Source: Shewanella electrodiphila | GTDB taxonomy: Bacteria > Pseudomonadota > Gammaproteobacteria > Enterobacterales > Shewanellaceae | Reading direction: 5' to 3' | NCBI RefSeq assembly: GCF_023283985.1 | Contig: NZ_JAKIKU010000018.1 | Coordinates: 1 to 64,000, forward strand | Length of the DNA: 64,000 nucleotides | Shown: positions 8,420-16,917 of the stretch, piece by piece | Numbering within the stretch: the first letter of the stretch is position 1 | How the letters are laid out: each line of letters starts with the position of its first letter | The notes under the pieces: model-generated | The model's database searches: none | Told to the model about the DNA's origin: nothing | The model's input: the letters and a program-made list of their open reading frames with translations, nothing else | Translations under genes and position numbers: made by a program

Positions 8420-9355
8420 TTAACGTGCTCCTTTTGTTGCTGCCGGTGCTTTAGCTACCGCGTGAGTCACTTGCTCCATGCCCTCAAAGAAGCCTTCAAG
8501 CTTGGCCATTTCAGCCGGGACAATCGACACTTGAGATTCAGACAAGATATTACCGACTTGGCTGATGAACTGCTCTTTAAGCATCATATTCATTGCATCA
8601 TTACCGCCTTCATTATCAAGGGCGGTACAAATCATATTCATGCCTTCAGATTTAGCTTGAGCAATAATCGTTATCTGCTGACCCGAGCCTACTGCTTCAT
8701 TAATTCGTTTCTGTTTTTGCCCTTCGGACAAGTTAATTGCCTCTTGGCGTTCACCTTGCGAAATATTAATCATCGCGTCTTTTTCAGCATTAGCTAAGGT
8801 AATCTCAGCACGTTTACGACGCTCGGCTTCCATTTGCTTTTCAAGCGTATGGATAACGTGAATCGAAGGGGTAATGTTTTTGATCTCGTAACGCAGTACT
8901 TTGATCCCCCAAGGATCGGATGCCTTGTCAATCTCACGAACGATAGATTCGTTTAAGCTGTCACGTTCTGAAAAGGTTTGCGACAAGGTCAATTTACCAA
9001 TCTCTGAACGCATGGTGGTTTGTGCAAGGTTAACGGCAGCGCGGCGGTAATTCTCAATACCATAACTGGCTAACTTACCGTCCATGACTTTTAAATACAC
9101 TAAGCCATCAACTTCTAGCTGGGTGTTATCTTTTGAAATACAGCTTTGTGGCGGGACATCTAATACTTCTTCACGTGTATCGTGACGGTAAGCAACGCGA
9201 TCCACAAATGGCACTAAGAAATGAAATCCAGGTTTTAGTACGGTTCTAAATTTTCCTAAACGTTCGATCACATTGACCTCACGCATAGGCACTATCAACA
9301 TCAGTTTATAAAGAATAAACATGATAAATAAAAATGCGATGGTTAGTTCAAACAT
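8420..9355 (-). CDS. SPFH/band 7 (paraslipin-type) membrane protein
   Basis: A 311-residue paralogue of the next gene, with the same order: membrane segment (about 3-22), VNVIERLGKFRTVLKPGFHFLVPF, TTMRSEIGKLTL, WGIKVLRYEIKNITPS, then a long charged helix with ISQGE/LSEGQ repeats. The C-terminus is Ala/Lys-rich. The two paralogues are almost contiguous (one base apart) and lie 67 bp after nfeD, so they probably form hetero-oligomers in the inner membrane, as inferred from the operon. Function in this organism is not known. Confidence 0.9.
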   Translation of the reverse strand: MFELTIAFLFIMFILYKLMLIVPMREVNVIERLGKFRTVLKPGFHFLVPFVDRVAYRHDTREEVLDVPPQSCISKDNTQLEVDGLVYLKVMDGKLASYGIENYRRAAVNLAQTTMRSEIGKLTLSQTFSERDSLNESIVREIDKASDPWGIKVLRYEIKNITPSIHVIHTLEKQMEAERRKRAEITLANAEKDAMINISQGERQEAINLSEGQKQKRINEAVGSGQQITIIAQAKSEGMNMICTALDNEGGNDAMNMMLKEQFISQVGNILSESQVSIVPAEMAKLEGFFEGMEQVTHAVAKAPAATKGAR

Positions 9356-9422
9356 ACTTCCCCTTCCTTTTGTAAATATGGTTTTTACTTAAATTCGATT
9401 AGTGTTAAAGCGCAATAACACT

Positions 9423-9899
9423 TTAATTCGGTGTTTCGGGTTCTGATTCAACGTAAGGCTCAACAATCAATCCGATATTCTCACGACATATAATACGCAC
9501 TTTGCTGCCTGATTTGATCTCGGTGCCATCACCTAAAGCAGGCCATTCAGTGCCAGAGAACGTCACGCGTCCTTCATGTTCACCGGGGCCAATATCCGCT
9601 TTTACCGTGACAACTTGATTATATAAATCCATTTCTTCATCGGTATTATCCACATGAGCATCACCACCAATCATTTTTTGAGTGATATGGCGAAAACTCA
9701 GTAACAACACGATTGACGTAATAAACCATAAAGTAAAGCTTTGTGTTGCGCCGTCAACAATCCCTGCAAACAATGCTGCAGCGACGATAACACATGCAGC
9801 GCCGAGTAAGATTACGATGCCGCCCGGAACGATAATTTCCGCGACCATTAAGATAAGACCAACAATTAACCAAATGCTGGTTGGATTTGAAAACTCCAT
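9423..9899 (-). CDS. NfeD family membrane protein
   Basis: The product is 158 residues with two or three N-terminal membrane helices (about 8-28, 30-50 and 55-75). A C-terminal OB-fold-like domain (about 95-150) has the family pattern VTVKADIGPGEHEGRVTFSGTEWPA and GSKVRI. Short NfeD proteins are partners of SPFH/slipin proteins. Here it is the first gene of a three-gene operon with two SPFH paralogues, which fits that pairing. A G-rich ribosome-binding region precedes the ATG. Confidence 0.9.
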   Translation of the reverse strand: MEFSNPTSIWLIVGLILMVAEIIVPGGIVILLGAACVIVAAALFAGIVDGATQSFTLWFITSIVLLLSFRHITQKMIGGDAHVDNTDEEMDLYNQVVTVKADIGPGEHEGRVTFSGTEWPALGDGTEIKSGSKVRIICRENIGLIVEPYVESEPETPN

Positions 9900-10064
9900 A
9901 TACCCCCCTGTAAAAACGTTATCATAAAATCCTTTAAGCTATAAAACCCTGTTCGGCATCCTCTTTAGTTGGGATAGCGTGAATTGTATAGACTTGATAA
10001 CTGTTGGAATGCCTAAGGCATAGTAGTAAAAATATTAATGAAAATAGTAGTAACAATGACGACA

Positions 10065-10077
10065 GATAATCGTTATC
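10065..10077. promoter_or_regulatory. Possible Fur-box-like site
   Basis: GATAATCGTTATC differs from the symmetrical 6-1-6 Fur pattern GATAAT-N-ATTATC at one position. It lies about 165 bp upstream of nfeD, and no transcription start is known. The match is short and could be chance in AT-rich DNA. Confidence 0.3.
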
Positions 10078-10201
10078 GATAATGTCTGCTAAGTGCGACA
10101 TATTATGTCAACAATACAGTAAAACGATGAAATTGCAATCACATTCCCTCGTTGAAGGGTTAGGTTTACATTAAAAATACTTCATCATTCGTAAAAAAAA
10201 G

Positions 10202-10229
10202 GCAACAAAAAAGGTGCCGAAGCACCTTT
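10202..10229 (-). terminator. Rho-independent terminator for udp
   Basis: AAAGGTGC (10210-10217) pairs with GCACCTTT (10222-10229). On the minus strand the loop is the stable TTCG tetraloop, followed by a T-run. It lies about 300 bp beyond the udp stop codon because a repeat element sits in between. Confidence 0.8.
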
Positions 10230-10247
10230 AATTACAATAAGTTAACT

Positions 10248-10512
10248 AGGGCCTGTTGAACTTTGCCGGTTAAGTTTTGTTCGAAATAAAAGCGTTTTAA
10301 TTGAGGCGGATGGATTGATGCCTAGTCATCTAAGCAAGATTCATCCAACAAAGAGTAAAACGCTTTTAGTCGAACCCTTTGGGCAGCGTTTGTTGGCGAT
10401 TTTTACTGCGTTATCGACTTTTTATGTAGAATAACTACACCACAAAGTCTCTGCCTTGTATAAATGGCCAACAATTCGCTGCAAAAACAACCTTGAAAGA
10501 TCAACAGGCCCT
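10248..10512. mobile_element. Non-autonomous repeat element (MITE-like), copy 1
   Basis: This 265-bp element is bounded by a perfect 12-bp inverted repeat, AGGGCCTGTTGA and TCAACAGGCCCT. It has no coding capacity. Internal blocks shared with copies at 46736 and 53532 include GCTGCAAAAACAACCTT, GTAGAATAACTACACCACAAAG and a GGGCAGCGTTTGTTG region. It lies between the udp stop codon and its terminator, so it is probably transcribed with udp. A clean target duplication was not identified. Confidence 0.85.
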
Positions 10513-10529
10513 AATTAGACTTAATAATA

Positions 10530-11288
10530 TTAAGCCAATAACTTACGAGCAGCATCAACCACGATGGTAATTGCGCTGACTTCGGTTTTCTTCATCATCG
10601 CTTCATCAGGGATCTCTTGCTGAGTACGATTTACGATAACACCCGCTACACACGCTGCGCGCCAGCCTTGAGAAGCACACATAGTGAATAAGGTTGCTGA
10701 TTCCATTTCATAGTTAAGCACGCCCATTGACTGCCACTCTTTCATAGAACCTACAAAGCGACTTGTCACGCGACCAGAAACGGTATCATAACGTTCTTGA
10801 CCTGGGTAGAAAGTATCTGAAGAAGCGGTAATACCTATATGAGGCTCTAAACCATAATCGCGACATGCTGCAACCATAGCAGTCGTACAATTAAAATCAG
10901 CTGCTGCTGGGAATTCAAGCGGCGCAAAGTGCAAGCTTGCACCGTCTAAACGCACTGATGCTTGAGTCACAATCACATCACCCACATTAACTTCAGGTTG
11001 AATCGCACCCGTTGTACCCACTCGCAAGAAAGTCGTCACACCTAATTGTGCTAATTCTTCTACTGCAATTGAAGTCGATGGACCACCAATACCCGTTGAG
11101 CAAACCACAACAGCTTTGCCATCAATGTAAGCAAGATACGTTGTATATTCACGGTGACTTGCTAAGAAAGTCGCGTTGTCCATTAATTCAGCAATTCGCT
11201 TAACTCTTTCTGGATCGCCAGGCACAATTGCCAAAGTTGCGCCATCAAGCATTTGCTTGGTTAAACCTAAGTGAAATACGTCGGCCAT
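10530..11288 (-). CDS. udp: Uridine phosphorylase
   Basis: The product (252 residues) converts uridine and phosphate to uracil and ribose-1-phosphate in nucleoside salvage. It aligns by eye to E. coli Udp along its whole length: ADVFHLGLTK, ATLAIVPGDPERV (phosphate site), CSTGIGGPSTSIAVEELAQLG, RVGTTGAIQP, ASVRLDGASLHFAPLEFPA, TASSDTFYPGQERYDT and NYEMESATLFTMC (the ribose-binding EMES motif). The start at 11288 (MADVFHLG) is chosen because AAAGGGG lies eight bases upstream and the length then fits the family. A start at 11306 would use the ribosome-binding site as coding sequence. Confidence 0.97.
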   Translation of the reverse strand: MADVFHLGLTKQMLDGATLAIVPGDPERVKRIAELMDNATFLASHREYTTYLAYIDGKAVVVCSTGIGGPSTSIAVEELAQLGVTTFLRVGTTGAIQPEVNVGDVIVTQASVRLDGASLHFAPLEFPAAADFNCTTAMVAACRDYGLEPHIGITASSDTFYPGQERYDTVSGRVTSRFVGSMKEWQSMGVLNYEMESATLFTMCASQGWRAACVAGVIVNRTQQEIPDEAMMKKTEVSAITIVVDAARKLLA

Positions 11289-11593
11289 GTTGAAAACCCC
11301 TTTCATTATTGAATATAAAATCCTAATTGTGTCGACTTTAACCCACTATCCACTCAGTTAAGGTTAACTCGATCACATAAATCTTGATATTTATAAAACG
11401 ATTGCCGTGGCAAATTTACAAGCGCAAACATCGTTAGCTAATTTAGCGCACCATAAACCACCTAAAAAATAATAGCTAATTTTAGTTCATTTAGGGCAAT
11501 TTTACCCAATCAAGCAATAGTTGATCTTAGTCACGTTACCTAGGCAAAAGAGGGAGTAATTTTAAGTTAACAGTAACGAAAAGGAGTTGTTCT
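11289..11593. other. Divergent intergenic region between udp and the YdcH-like gene
   Basis: About 300 bp, AT-rich, expected to hold both promoters. A single TGTGATCGAG half-site on the minus strand (near 11370) could be part of a CRP-type site for udp, but the second half is poor. AAAGGAG precedes the + strand gene. Nothing else stands out. Confidence 0.5.
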
Positions 11594-11803
11594 ATGTTTC
11601 CAGAGTACCGTGATTTAATCAGTAAATTAAAAACATCAAATGCACATTTTTCTAGGATTTTTGATGAGCACAATCAGTTAGATGAAAAAATTAAGCATCA
11701 TGAAAAGCACTATAATAGTGACACCACACCTGAACTTAAAATCCTTAAGTCGAAGAAGCTACATTTAAAAGAAGAAATTTATACCATGCTTAAAAAACAG
11801 TAA
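11594..11803 (+). CDS. YdcH/DUF465 family small protein
   Basis: The 69-residue, highly charged and probably helical-hairpin protein begins MFPEYRDLISKLK, the family signature. It continues with HFSRIFDEHNQLDEKI and a C-terminal LKILKSKKLHLKEEIYTMLK, as in DUF465 members. These are small cytoplasmic coiled-coil proteins of unknown function. AAAGGAG lies nine bases before the ATG. It is monocistronic, ending at a shared terminator. Confidence 0.9.
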   Translation: MFPEYRDLISKLKTSNAHFSRIFDEHNQLDEKIKHHEKHYNSDTTPELKILKSKKLHLKEEIYTMLKKQ

Positions 11804-11861
11804 GCGGTAATTTCGCTTATTTACTGTAAGCATTTACGAGTTAACCTTGTAACGCAAGCAA

Positions 11862-11892
11862 CAAAAAAGGACGCATAGGCGTCCTTTAGTTT
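11862..11892. terminator. Bidirectional terminator
   Basis: AAAGGACGC (11866-11874) pairs with GCGTCCTTT (11879-11887) around ATAG. A-rich and T-rich flanks allow termination of the YdcH-like gene (+) and the convergent secreted protein gene (-). Confidence 0.85.
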
Positions 11893-11924
11893 TAGGCTAG
11901 ATTAAGTCGCCTTTTTGAGTTGAA

Positions 11925-12389
11925 TTACTGCTTACTGATTGCTTCAACAATAGCGTCACTTGAGTCAAAGTTCTCAATGCTGACTACGGTAAATTTATCT
12001 AATACAATAACTGTTGCCATATCTTTTTCCGCAGGCCAAGAAGCGGTCACTTCACCTTCACGATCAAGCCCCATTGAAAAAGGTAAATCTTTCATTTTTG
12101 GGATTGCAACAAAACGAGCAATTAGTGAAGGCATGCCGCTGATATCAGCAATATAAGCCAAGTTTTCAGGCTTTTTCTCTGCTGGAATTGCCTCTAAGGC
12201 TTCTTGGATGAATTCGCCACCTTTCATACCACGGCTAAATAGTACAACTTGGGTTTGCTCGTTAATCACTAACGGTTGTTCAAATTGATCTTCTAACGTC
12301 ACAGGTTCAATTTTATCGTTCACAGCAAACACATTCGCTTGTGCCGTCGTCATAAAAAATAAACTTACTACAAATAAAATTGCTTTCAT
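11925..12389 (-). CDS. Secreted thioredoxin-fold-like protein, unknown function
   Basis: The 154-residue product has a clear signal peptide (MKAILFVVSLFFMTTAQA, cleavage near 18). The mature part resembles a small family with thioredoxin-like secondary structure: an early VTLEDQFEQPLVINEQTQVVLFSRGMKG, where a peroxiredoxin-like strand would lie, then YIADISGMPSLIARF and LPFSMGLDREG. It lacks the CXXC pair and indeed has no cysteine, so redox activity is unlikely. Homologues have been annotated as FAD/FMN-containing dehydrogenase, for which nothing in this sequence gives support. It is monocistronic, ending at the shared terminator. Confidence 0.65.
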   Translation of the reverse strand: MKAILFVVSLFFMTTAQANVFAVNDKIEPVTLEDQFEQPLVINEQTQVVLFSRGMKGGEFIQEALEAIPAEKKPENLAYIADISGMPSLIARFVAIPKMKDLPFSMGLDREGEVTASWPAEKDMATVIVLDKFTVVSIENFDSSDAIVEAISKQ

Positions 12390-12672
12390 CTTGTTATTCC
12401 TGAATTAGGGTTTAAAGCCTTAATCATAGAAAAAGTCTTCAAATAGAGGGTGCAATGCACTATACCTTAATGAGATTCCCTACCTATTAACTAGCCTGAA
12501 AAACTTGAGGTATCTCACGTATTAACGACATTAAAATTAATGAAATAGGATTAATGAATATTTTGTGAGTCTAATTATGTAAAAACGTTAAAAAACAACC
12601 CAAGACAACACTTAATTACAACACTATAATCAGTGATTATCTGTTTATTCATCTAATAAAAAGACCATCATT

Positions 12673-13512
12673 ATGAATGAGACCCCAGCAGGCTTAGATC
12701 AAGAATTAGCTCAACTGCAAAATGTTTATGAGTTGCTGACAGAGTTTATTGTCCAATATAGCTTCCAAATAATTGGTGCTATTATCATTTTGCTCATTGG
12801 TATCTGGATAGCTAACAAGATGTCTGATGTGGTGACCAATCAATTTGAAAAACATAATATTGATGTCACTTTAGGTAACTTTGTTTCAAACCTTGTCAGA
12901 ATTACCATCATAGTCATGGTATCGATTATTTGTTTAGGCAAACTCGGGATCAGTGTGACGCCAATGGTCGCCGCTATTGGTGCTGCCTCATTGGGCGCTG
13001 GTTTAGCGTTACAAGGCATGCTTGCCAATTACGCTGCAGGCGTGACGATTATTGTCACTAGACCTTTTGTTATTGGTAACACTATCGAGATCCAAGGCGT
13101 GTCAGGCGTCGTACAAAAAATTCAACTAGGACTCACGATTCTGACTAACGAAGAAGGCGAGTTAATTCATATTCCTAATAAGCACATTGTTGGTGAAATC
13201 TTACATAACTCTCAAGAATACAAATTGGTCGAAACCAAGTTCAACATTGATTATGAAACCGATCCCAAAATTGTGACTACGTTAATTACTGACGCATTAT
13301 TGTCTCAAGAGAAAGTGAATCAGTCTCGTCCGCCACAGGTTGGTATTAATGACTTTAATAGCATAGGAATGGAAATTGGTGTGCGCTATTGGGTACCAAC
13401 TAAAAGTTATTATGAAGATAAATATCAAAGTAATTTAGCCATTTTTAGCGCATTAAAAACCGCTAGCATTACCATTCCTTGTCCGGTGAGAGAGATACAC
13501 CTACAACATTAA
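12673..13512 (+). CDS. mscS: MscS family small-conductance mechanosensitive channel
   Basis: The 279-residue product has the MscS layout: three N-terminal membrane helices (about 30-48, 68-90 and 97-130), with the Gly/Ala-rich pore helix GAASLGAGLALQGMLANYAAGVTI broken into its sequence elements, then the beta domain (RPFVIGNTIEIQGVSGVVQKIQLGLTIL, then EGELIHIPNKHI) and the alpha/beta C-terminal domain. It opens under membrane tension to release solutes in hypo-osmotic shock. Length matches E. coli MscS (286). Several MscS paralogues usually coexist in one genome, so the symbol denotes the family. Confidence 0.92.
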   Translation: MNETPAGLDQELAQLQNVYELLTEFIVQYSFQIIGAIIILLIGIWIANKMSDVVTNQFEKHNIDVTLGNFVSNLVRITIIVMVSIICLGKLGISVTPMVAAIGAASLGAGLALQGMLANYAAGVTIIVTRPFVIGNTIEIQGVSGVVQKIQLGLTILTNEEGELIHIPNKHIVGEILHNSQEYKLVETKFNIDYETDPKIVTTLITDALLSQEKVNQSRPPQVGINDFNSIGMEIGVRYWVPTKSYYEDKYQSNLAIFSALKTASITIPCPVREIHLQH

Positions 13513-13541
13513 TCTACCGTTAGTCGATCACTCCCTTACGC

Positions 13542-13582
13542 TCACTGAGCGAGTTATGGTTATAACTCGCTCAGTGATTTAT
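13542..13582 (+). terminator. Terminator-like hairpin after mscS
   Basis: A 16-bp perfect stem (13542-13557 with 13562-13577) and a GGTT loop is followed by only a short T-run (TTTATAG). Strong hairpin, weak T-tract; it lies 30 bp past the mscS stop. Confidence 0.6.
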
Positions 13583-13791
13583 AGCTTATAGATTAGCAGC
13601 TTAATAACTCCCCACCCTTTCAAAAATGTCAAATAGTTCCCTCTAGCGCCTATAGCTATGTCATGCCAACTTGATAAAATGTCGCTAAAACTTGACATTT
13701 TAATTTTTAAAGCACATATTTAAGTCAAGCTTACTTTACATAAAGACAAGTTAAGTTTAATTTTAAATCAAAATGGTTAACAGGGTGTTCT

Positions 13792-14208
13792 ATGAATGAT
13801 TCAATGGATAATGATTGGAAAAAGTGCAACAGCATCAACACAATACGATTAGCTAAATGGACTGCAGCATGGGTGATAACGCTCGCAATAACAACCTTTG
13901 GGCCTATCTTTTTGTGGCCTGAAAATGACATCATCACGGTGGCTACAATTGGAGGAAACTTCTTGGTGGGTATCGGTATGATCTGGGCCAATAAACAACA
14001 CCTCGCTTCTCTCGATGAGCTACAACAAAAAATTCAGTTAAATGCCATGGGCTTGAGCCTTGGAGTCGGATTAATTGTGGGTATTAGTTACTCAACCCTA
14101 GCTACAACAGGGATAATCAACGCTCATGCCGAAATTTCTCATCTTGTCATCGTCATGAGTTTGACCTACATGGTCGGCATTATATTGGGTAATAGGAAAT
14201 ATCGATGA
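13792..14208 (+). CDS. Small four-helix membrane protein
   Basis: The 138-residue product starts with a polar N-terminus and has four hydrophobic helices (about 21-42, 46-63, 82-105 and 113-132). AGGG lies about six bases before the ATG. Its stop codon overlaps the start of an XRE-type regulator (ATGA), which is a recurrent pairing of a small membrane protein with a short helix-turn-helix protein in many bacteria. The function of such pairs is not established. Confidence 0.75.
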   Translation: MNDSMDNDWKKCNSINTIRLAKWTAAWVITLAITTFGPIFLWPENDIITVATIGGNFLVGIGMIWANKQHLASLDELQQKIQLNAMGLSLGVGLIVGISYSTLATTGIINAHAEISHLVIVMSLTYMVGIILGNRKYR

Positions 14209-14408
14209 ATAACAGATTAAAAGTGCTAAGGGCAGAGCACAATTTAACTCAGGCGCAACTGGCTGACTTATTGAATGTATCCAGACAGACTGTTAATGCG
14301 ATTGAAAAAGGTAAATTCGATCCGAGTCTGCCTTTAGCCTTTAAAGCAGCAAGATTATTTAAGCTCACAATTGAAGATATCTTCCAAGATGAAGAGGCCG
14401 TATCTTGA
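14205..14408 (+). CDS. Short XRE-family (Cro/CI-type) transcriptional regulator
   Basis: The 67-residue product is almost entirely one helix-turn-helix domain: LKVLRAEHNLTQAQLADLL, VSRQTVNAIEKGKFDPSLPLAFKAARLF and the closing IEDIFQ. This is the YozG/YgzD-like group of short regulators. It overlaps the upstream membrane protein gene by four bases and is translationally coupled, so it probably controls that operon; this is inference from context. Confidence 0.88.
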   Translation: MNNRLKVLRAEHNLTQAQLADLLNVSRQTVNAIEKGKFDPSLPLAFKAARLFKLTIEDIFQDEEAVS

Positions 14409-14442
14409 ATAATAAAAGCAGCTAATAGTGCGTTTATTTCGC

Positions 14443-14898
14443 TTATAAACTCAGGGTCATAAACACACTATTAGCGTCTGCTTTATAATCTGCAAAGGGG
14501 CCGCATTCAATAAAACCATGGCGAGCATATAACGTTCTTGCTGGGATAAAAAAATCCATGGAGCCCGTTTCTAAGTTAACTGTTTTAGCCCCGCTAGCTT
14601 TAGCCTCATTGAGCATAAAGGTCAATAAAGTAGCTGCAACACCACGGCGGCGAAATGCACTCGATACTCGCATAGATTTTATTTCAACATCTTCTACTGA
14701 ATATCGATTAATCGCACCACAACCCGCTAATTGGTTGTTTTCCCAAATAGTCCAAAAGTCGATATGAGGTTGGCGCAGTTTAGATAAATCTAATGCGTGT
14801 ACACTGTCGGCAGGTGAAGTCGCATACATATCTTGTAAATGCTCAGTCAATAACTTAGCTACGTCATCGCCTGTGAGGTCGTCGAGTCGAATATCCAT
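14443..14898 (-). CDS. GNAT family N-acetyltransferase
   Basis: The 151-residue product shows the GNAT core: strands DFWTIWENNQLAGCGAI, then motif A with VEIKSMRVSSAFRRRGVAATLLTFML (acetyl-CoA pyrophosphate loop R/QXXGXA), then VNLETGSMDFFIPARTLYARHGF. It resembles the YsnE/PaiA-like single-domain acetyltransferases. The substrate cannot be inferred. The start at 14898 is preferred because AGGA lies nine bases upstream. The upstream ATG (14907) is too close to that site. Confidence 0.88.
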   Translation of the reverse strand: MDIRLDDLTGDDVAKLLTEHLQDMYATSPADSVHALDLSKLRQPHIDFWTIWENNQLAGCGAINRYSVEDVEIKSMRVSSAFRRRGVAATLLTFMLNEAKASGAKTVNLETGSMDFFIPARTLYARHGFIECGPFADYKADANSVFMTLSL

Positions 14899-15103
14899 AT
14901 TTATCATTCCTTTTGCTACTCATTCTCTTTTTACCAAGCTTACTTGGCTATTACAACTACCACTTTAATGACGCTATAACCTTGTATCTCAACGATAAAA
15001 TAGTTAACCATGATATCTTAGCTTAACAGAGACTAATGCTTTGATTGACTCTTTTGATTAAGCTGCCATATTTACTAACAGTATTATTTAAGGGATTAAT
15101 CAT

Positions 15104-15817
15104 ATGCGCAATCGTCAGTTTTACCCAGCTATTCTAGTGACCAGTATATTGTTCAGCCTTATTGGCTGCGCCTCTGGACCCGCGACACTGCAACAAGGCC
15201 CTGATGCTGAAACCACTAAAGATGGTTTAGTTAAAGTCGATAATTCAAAGCTCGCACTTTCATATGCAAGACCTAATGTGAATTGGCAGCAATACAGTAA
15301 ACTGTATTTTAAACCGACAAAGGTCACCAACGATCACCCTGATGATTATCGCGCACCGAAAATTGATAGGCAAAGCGACGGTTTAAACGCAACCTACGAC
15401 CTACCTCAAGCGTCATTAGATAAAATGGCGCTACAATTTTCAAAGACCGTTGCCGATGTGTTTAATAGCGAGCAGCCTTTTGAGTTAGTCACGCAAGCTG
15501 GGCCAAATACATTAATCATTGAAACTGCAGTCACCGATATTCGCTTAACTGCTCCGATTGAAAAGTCTCGTAGAAGCTTTAACTCATCAGGTAAAACATA
15601 CACCCAAAGCTCAGGCTCGATGGTGTTATTAGCCGTGCTTAAAGATGCTGAAAGTGGCGAAGTGTTAGCGAAAGCTGCCGATCGTGCGATGGGATTTGAT
15701 CAATGGCGTCAAAACACTCAAGTATTTAATTGGGGAGATGTCAAAACGGTTTACCGTCGCTGGGCAAACGACTTCAAAAATGCCTTAATTGAAGCCAATG
15801 CTCAAACTGGAAACTAA
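15104..15817 (+). CDS. DUF3313 family lipoprotein
   Basis: The 237-residue product has a signal peptide with lipobox LIGC (C22). The mature protein matches the DUF3313 pattern: an early LKVDNSKLALSYARPNVNWQQYSKLYFKP-type segment broken here, a middle LIIETAVTDIRLTAP, and a late GSMVLLAVLKDAESGEVLAKAADR with W-rich ending. It is probably an outer-membrane or periplasmic lipoprotein of unknown function. AAGGGA precedes the ATG. It is monocistronic and convergent with the radical SAM gene. Confidence 0.85.
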   Translation: MRNRQFYPAILVTSILFSLIGCASGPATLQQGPDAETTKDGLVKVDNSKLALSYARPNVNWQQYSKLYFKPTKVTNDHPDDYRAPKIDRQSDGLNATYDLPQASLDKMALQFSKTVADVFNSEQPFELVTQAGPNTLIIETAVTDIRLTAPIEKSRRSFNSSGKTYTQSSGSMVLLAVLKDAESGEVLAKAADRAMGFDQWRQNTQVFNWGDVKTVYRRWANDFKNALIEANAQTGN

Positions 15818-15841
15818 CATTTTACATTCATTAGTTTGAAT

Positions 15842-15880
15842 CAAGCGCCTTAGGTAAATAGCTTAAGGCGCTTGTTGCTT
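15842..15880. terminator. Hairpin between convergent genes
   Basis: CAAGCGCCTTA (15842-15852) pairs perfectly with TAAGGCGCTTG (15864-15874). The T-tract is modest. It separates the DUF3313 gene from the convergent radical SAM gene. Confidence 0.65.
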
Positions 15881-16757
15881 ATAAGCCTCGCTGCCATTCT
15901 TGGCGAAGTGGAATAGTCCCTGTAATTGCATCAGAAACTTGATTCAATAATTGTTGTTTATCCTTGCCAAGTACGCCTTTGAGCACTAAATAATTAGAAG
16001 CGTGATCGGATCTAAAAATGGTCTTGGTGAGCACAAGCTCTGATAATAATGTCTGCATCTCATTCAACAGCCCAAGCTGATCAGGTAATTCAAATTTACC
16101 ATCAAACACGCTATCCATTTTCTCAGTGCCTAAGGGTAAGGTGACCACTAAAGTCGAAAGGTAATCAGGCTGGGCAGCATTCATTAATTTCGCTGAAGCT
16201 TTAGCATGTTGTTGCGATAACTGTTTACCGCCAAGTCCCATTAAAATCATCACCGACGACTTCATGCCCGCTTGCTTGATTTTTTCAAGCGCTACTAAGG
16301 AACTTGCGTAATCCTCACCTTTTTTAATCTTAGTGAGTACTTCGTCATCGCCACTTTCACAGCCTACATAAAGCAATGACAGCCCCATATCACGTAGTTC
16401 AGACAACTGTTCGACCGTTTTATTGGTCAAATTTCGTGGTAAGCAATAACTACTGATACGCGTCACGGAAGGTAAGTGAGTGTTAATTAATTCGCATATT
16501 TCTTTTAATCGCTTAAAAGGCAACGTCATCGCATCACCATCTGCCAAGAACACCCTAGAAATGGGATGACCTGACGCGGCAGCAGCTAATATATCTTGCT
16601 CAATCTGCTCAACTTTAGTTGCTCTAAACTTTTTTTGTTCTTGGGTGTACATGTCGCAAAAACTGCAGTGATTCCAGCTACAACCATTGGTTACTTGAAG
16701 GATCAGCGACTTCCATTCTGATGGCGGTCGAAACACGGGTTCAATATAATTAATCAC
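15879..16757 (-). CDS. Radical SAM superfamily protein
   Basis: The 292-residue protein has an N-terminal cluster motif C26-X4-C31-X2-C34 (CSWNHCSFC) followed by DMY. This spacing is seen in a group of uncharacterised radical SAM enzymes, while the classical spacing is CX3CX2C. RVFLADGDAMTLP, the SSYCLPRNLTNKT stretch and LLYVGCESGDDEVLTKIKKG (SAM-binding strands) are also present, and MILMGLGG fits the fifth strand. It probably binds a 4Fe-4S cluster and cleaves S-adenosylmethionine; the substrate is unknown. It is monocistronic. Confidence 0.88.
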   Translation of the reverse strand: MINYIEPVFRPPSEWKSLILQVTNGCSWNHCSFCDMYTQEQKKFRATKVEQIEQDILAAAASGHPISRVFLADGDAMTLPFKRLKEICELINTHLPSVTRISSYCLPRNLTNKTVEQLSELRDMGLSLLYVGCESGDDEVLTKIKKGEDYASSLVALEKIKQAGMKSSVMILMGLGGKQLSQQHAKASAKLMNAAQPDYLSTLVVTLPLGTEKMDSVFDGKFELPDQLGLLNEMQTLLSELVLTKTIFRSDHASNYLVLKGVLGKDKQQLLNQVSDAITGTIPLRQEWQRGL

Positions 16758-16917
16758 ACTTTTCCCTTTTTAGTGCTCTGTTTTAAATACGCCCTGTACG
16801 AATTACGAGCATAGCGATTGTTTTTTATTCTATTTTTTGATCCAAAACGTTTGAATTGCTCATATTGGTTGTTTATAGTCGTTTTGTTAACTAAATAATT
16901 ATTCAGGCTAATTGATT

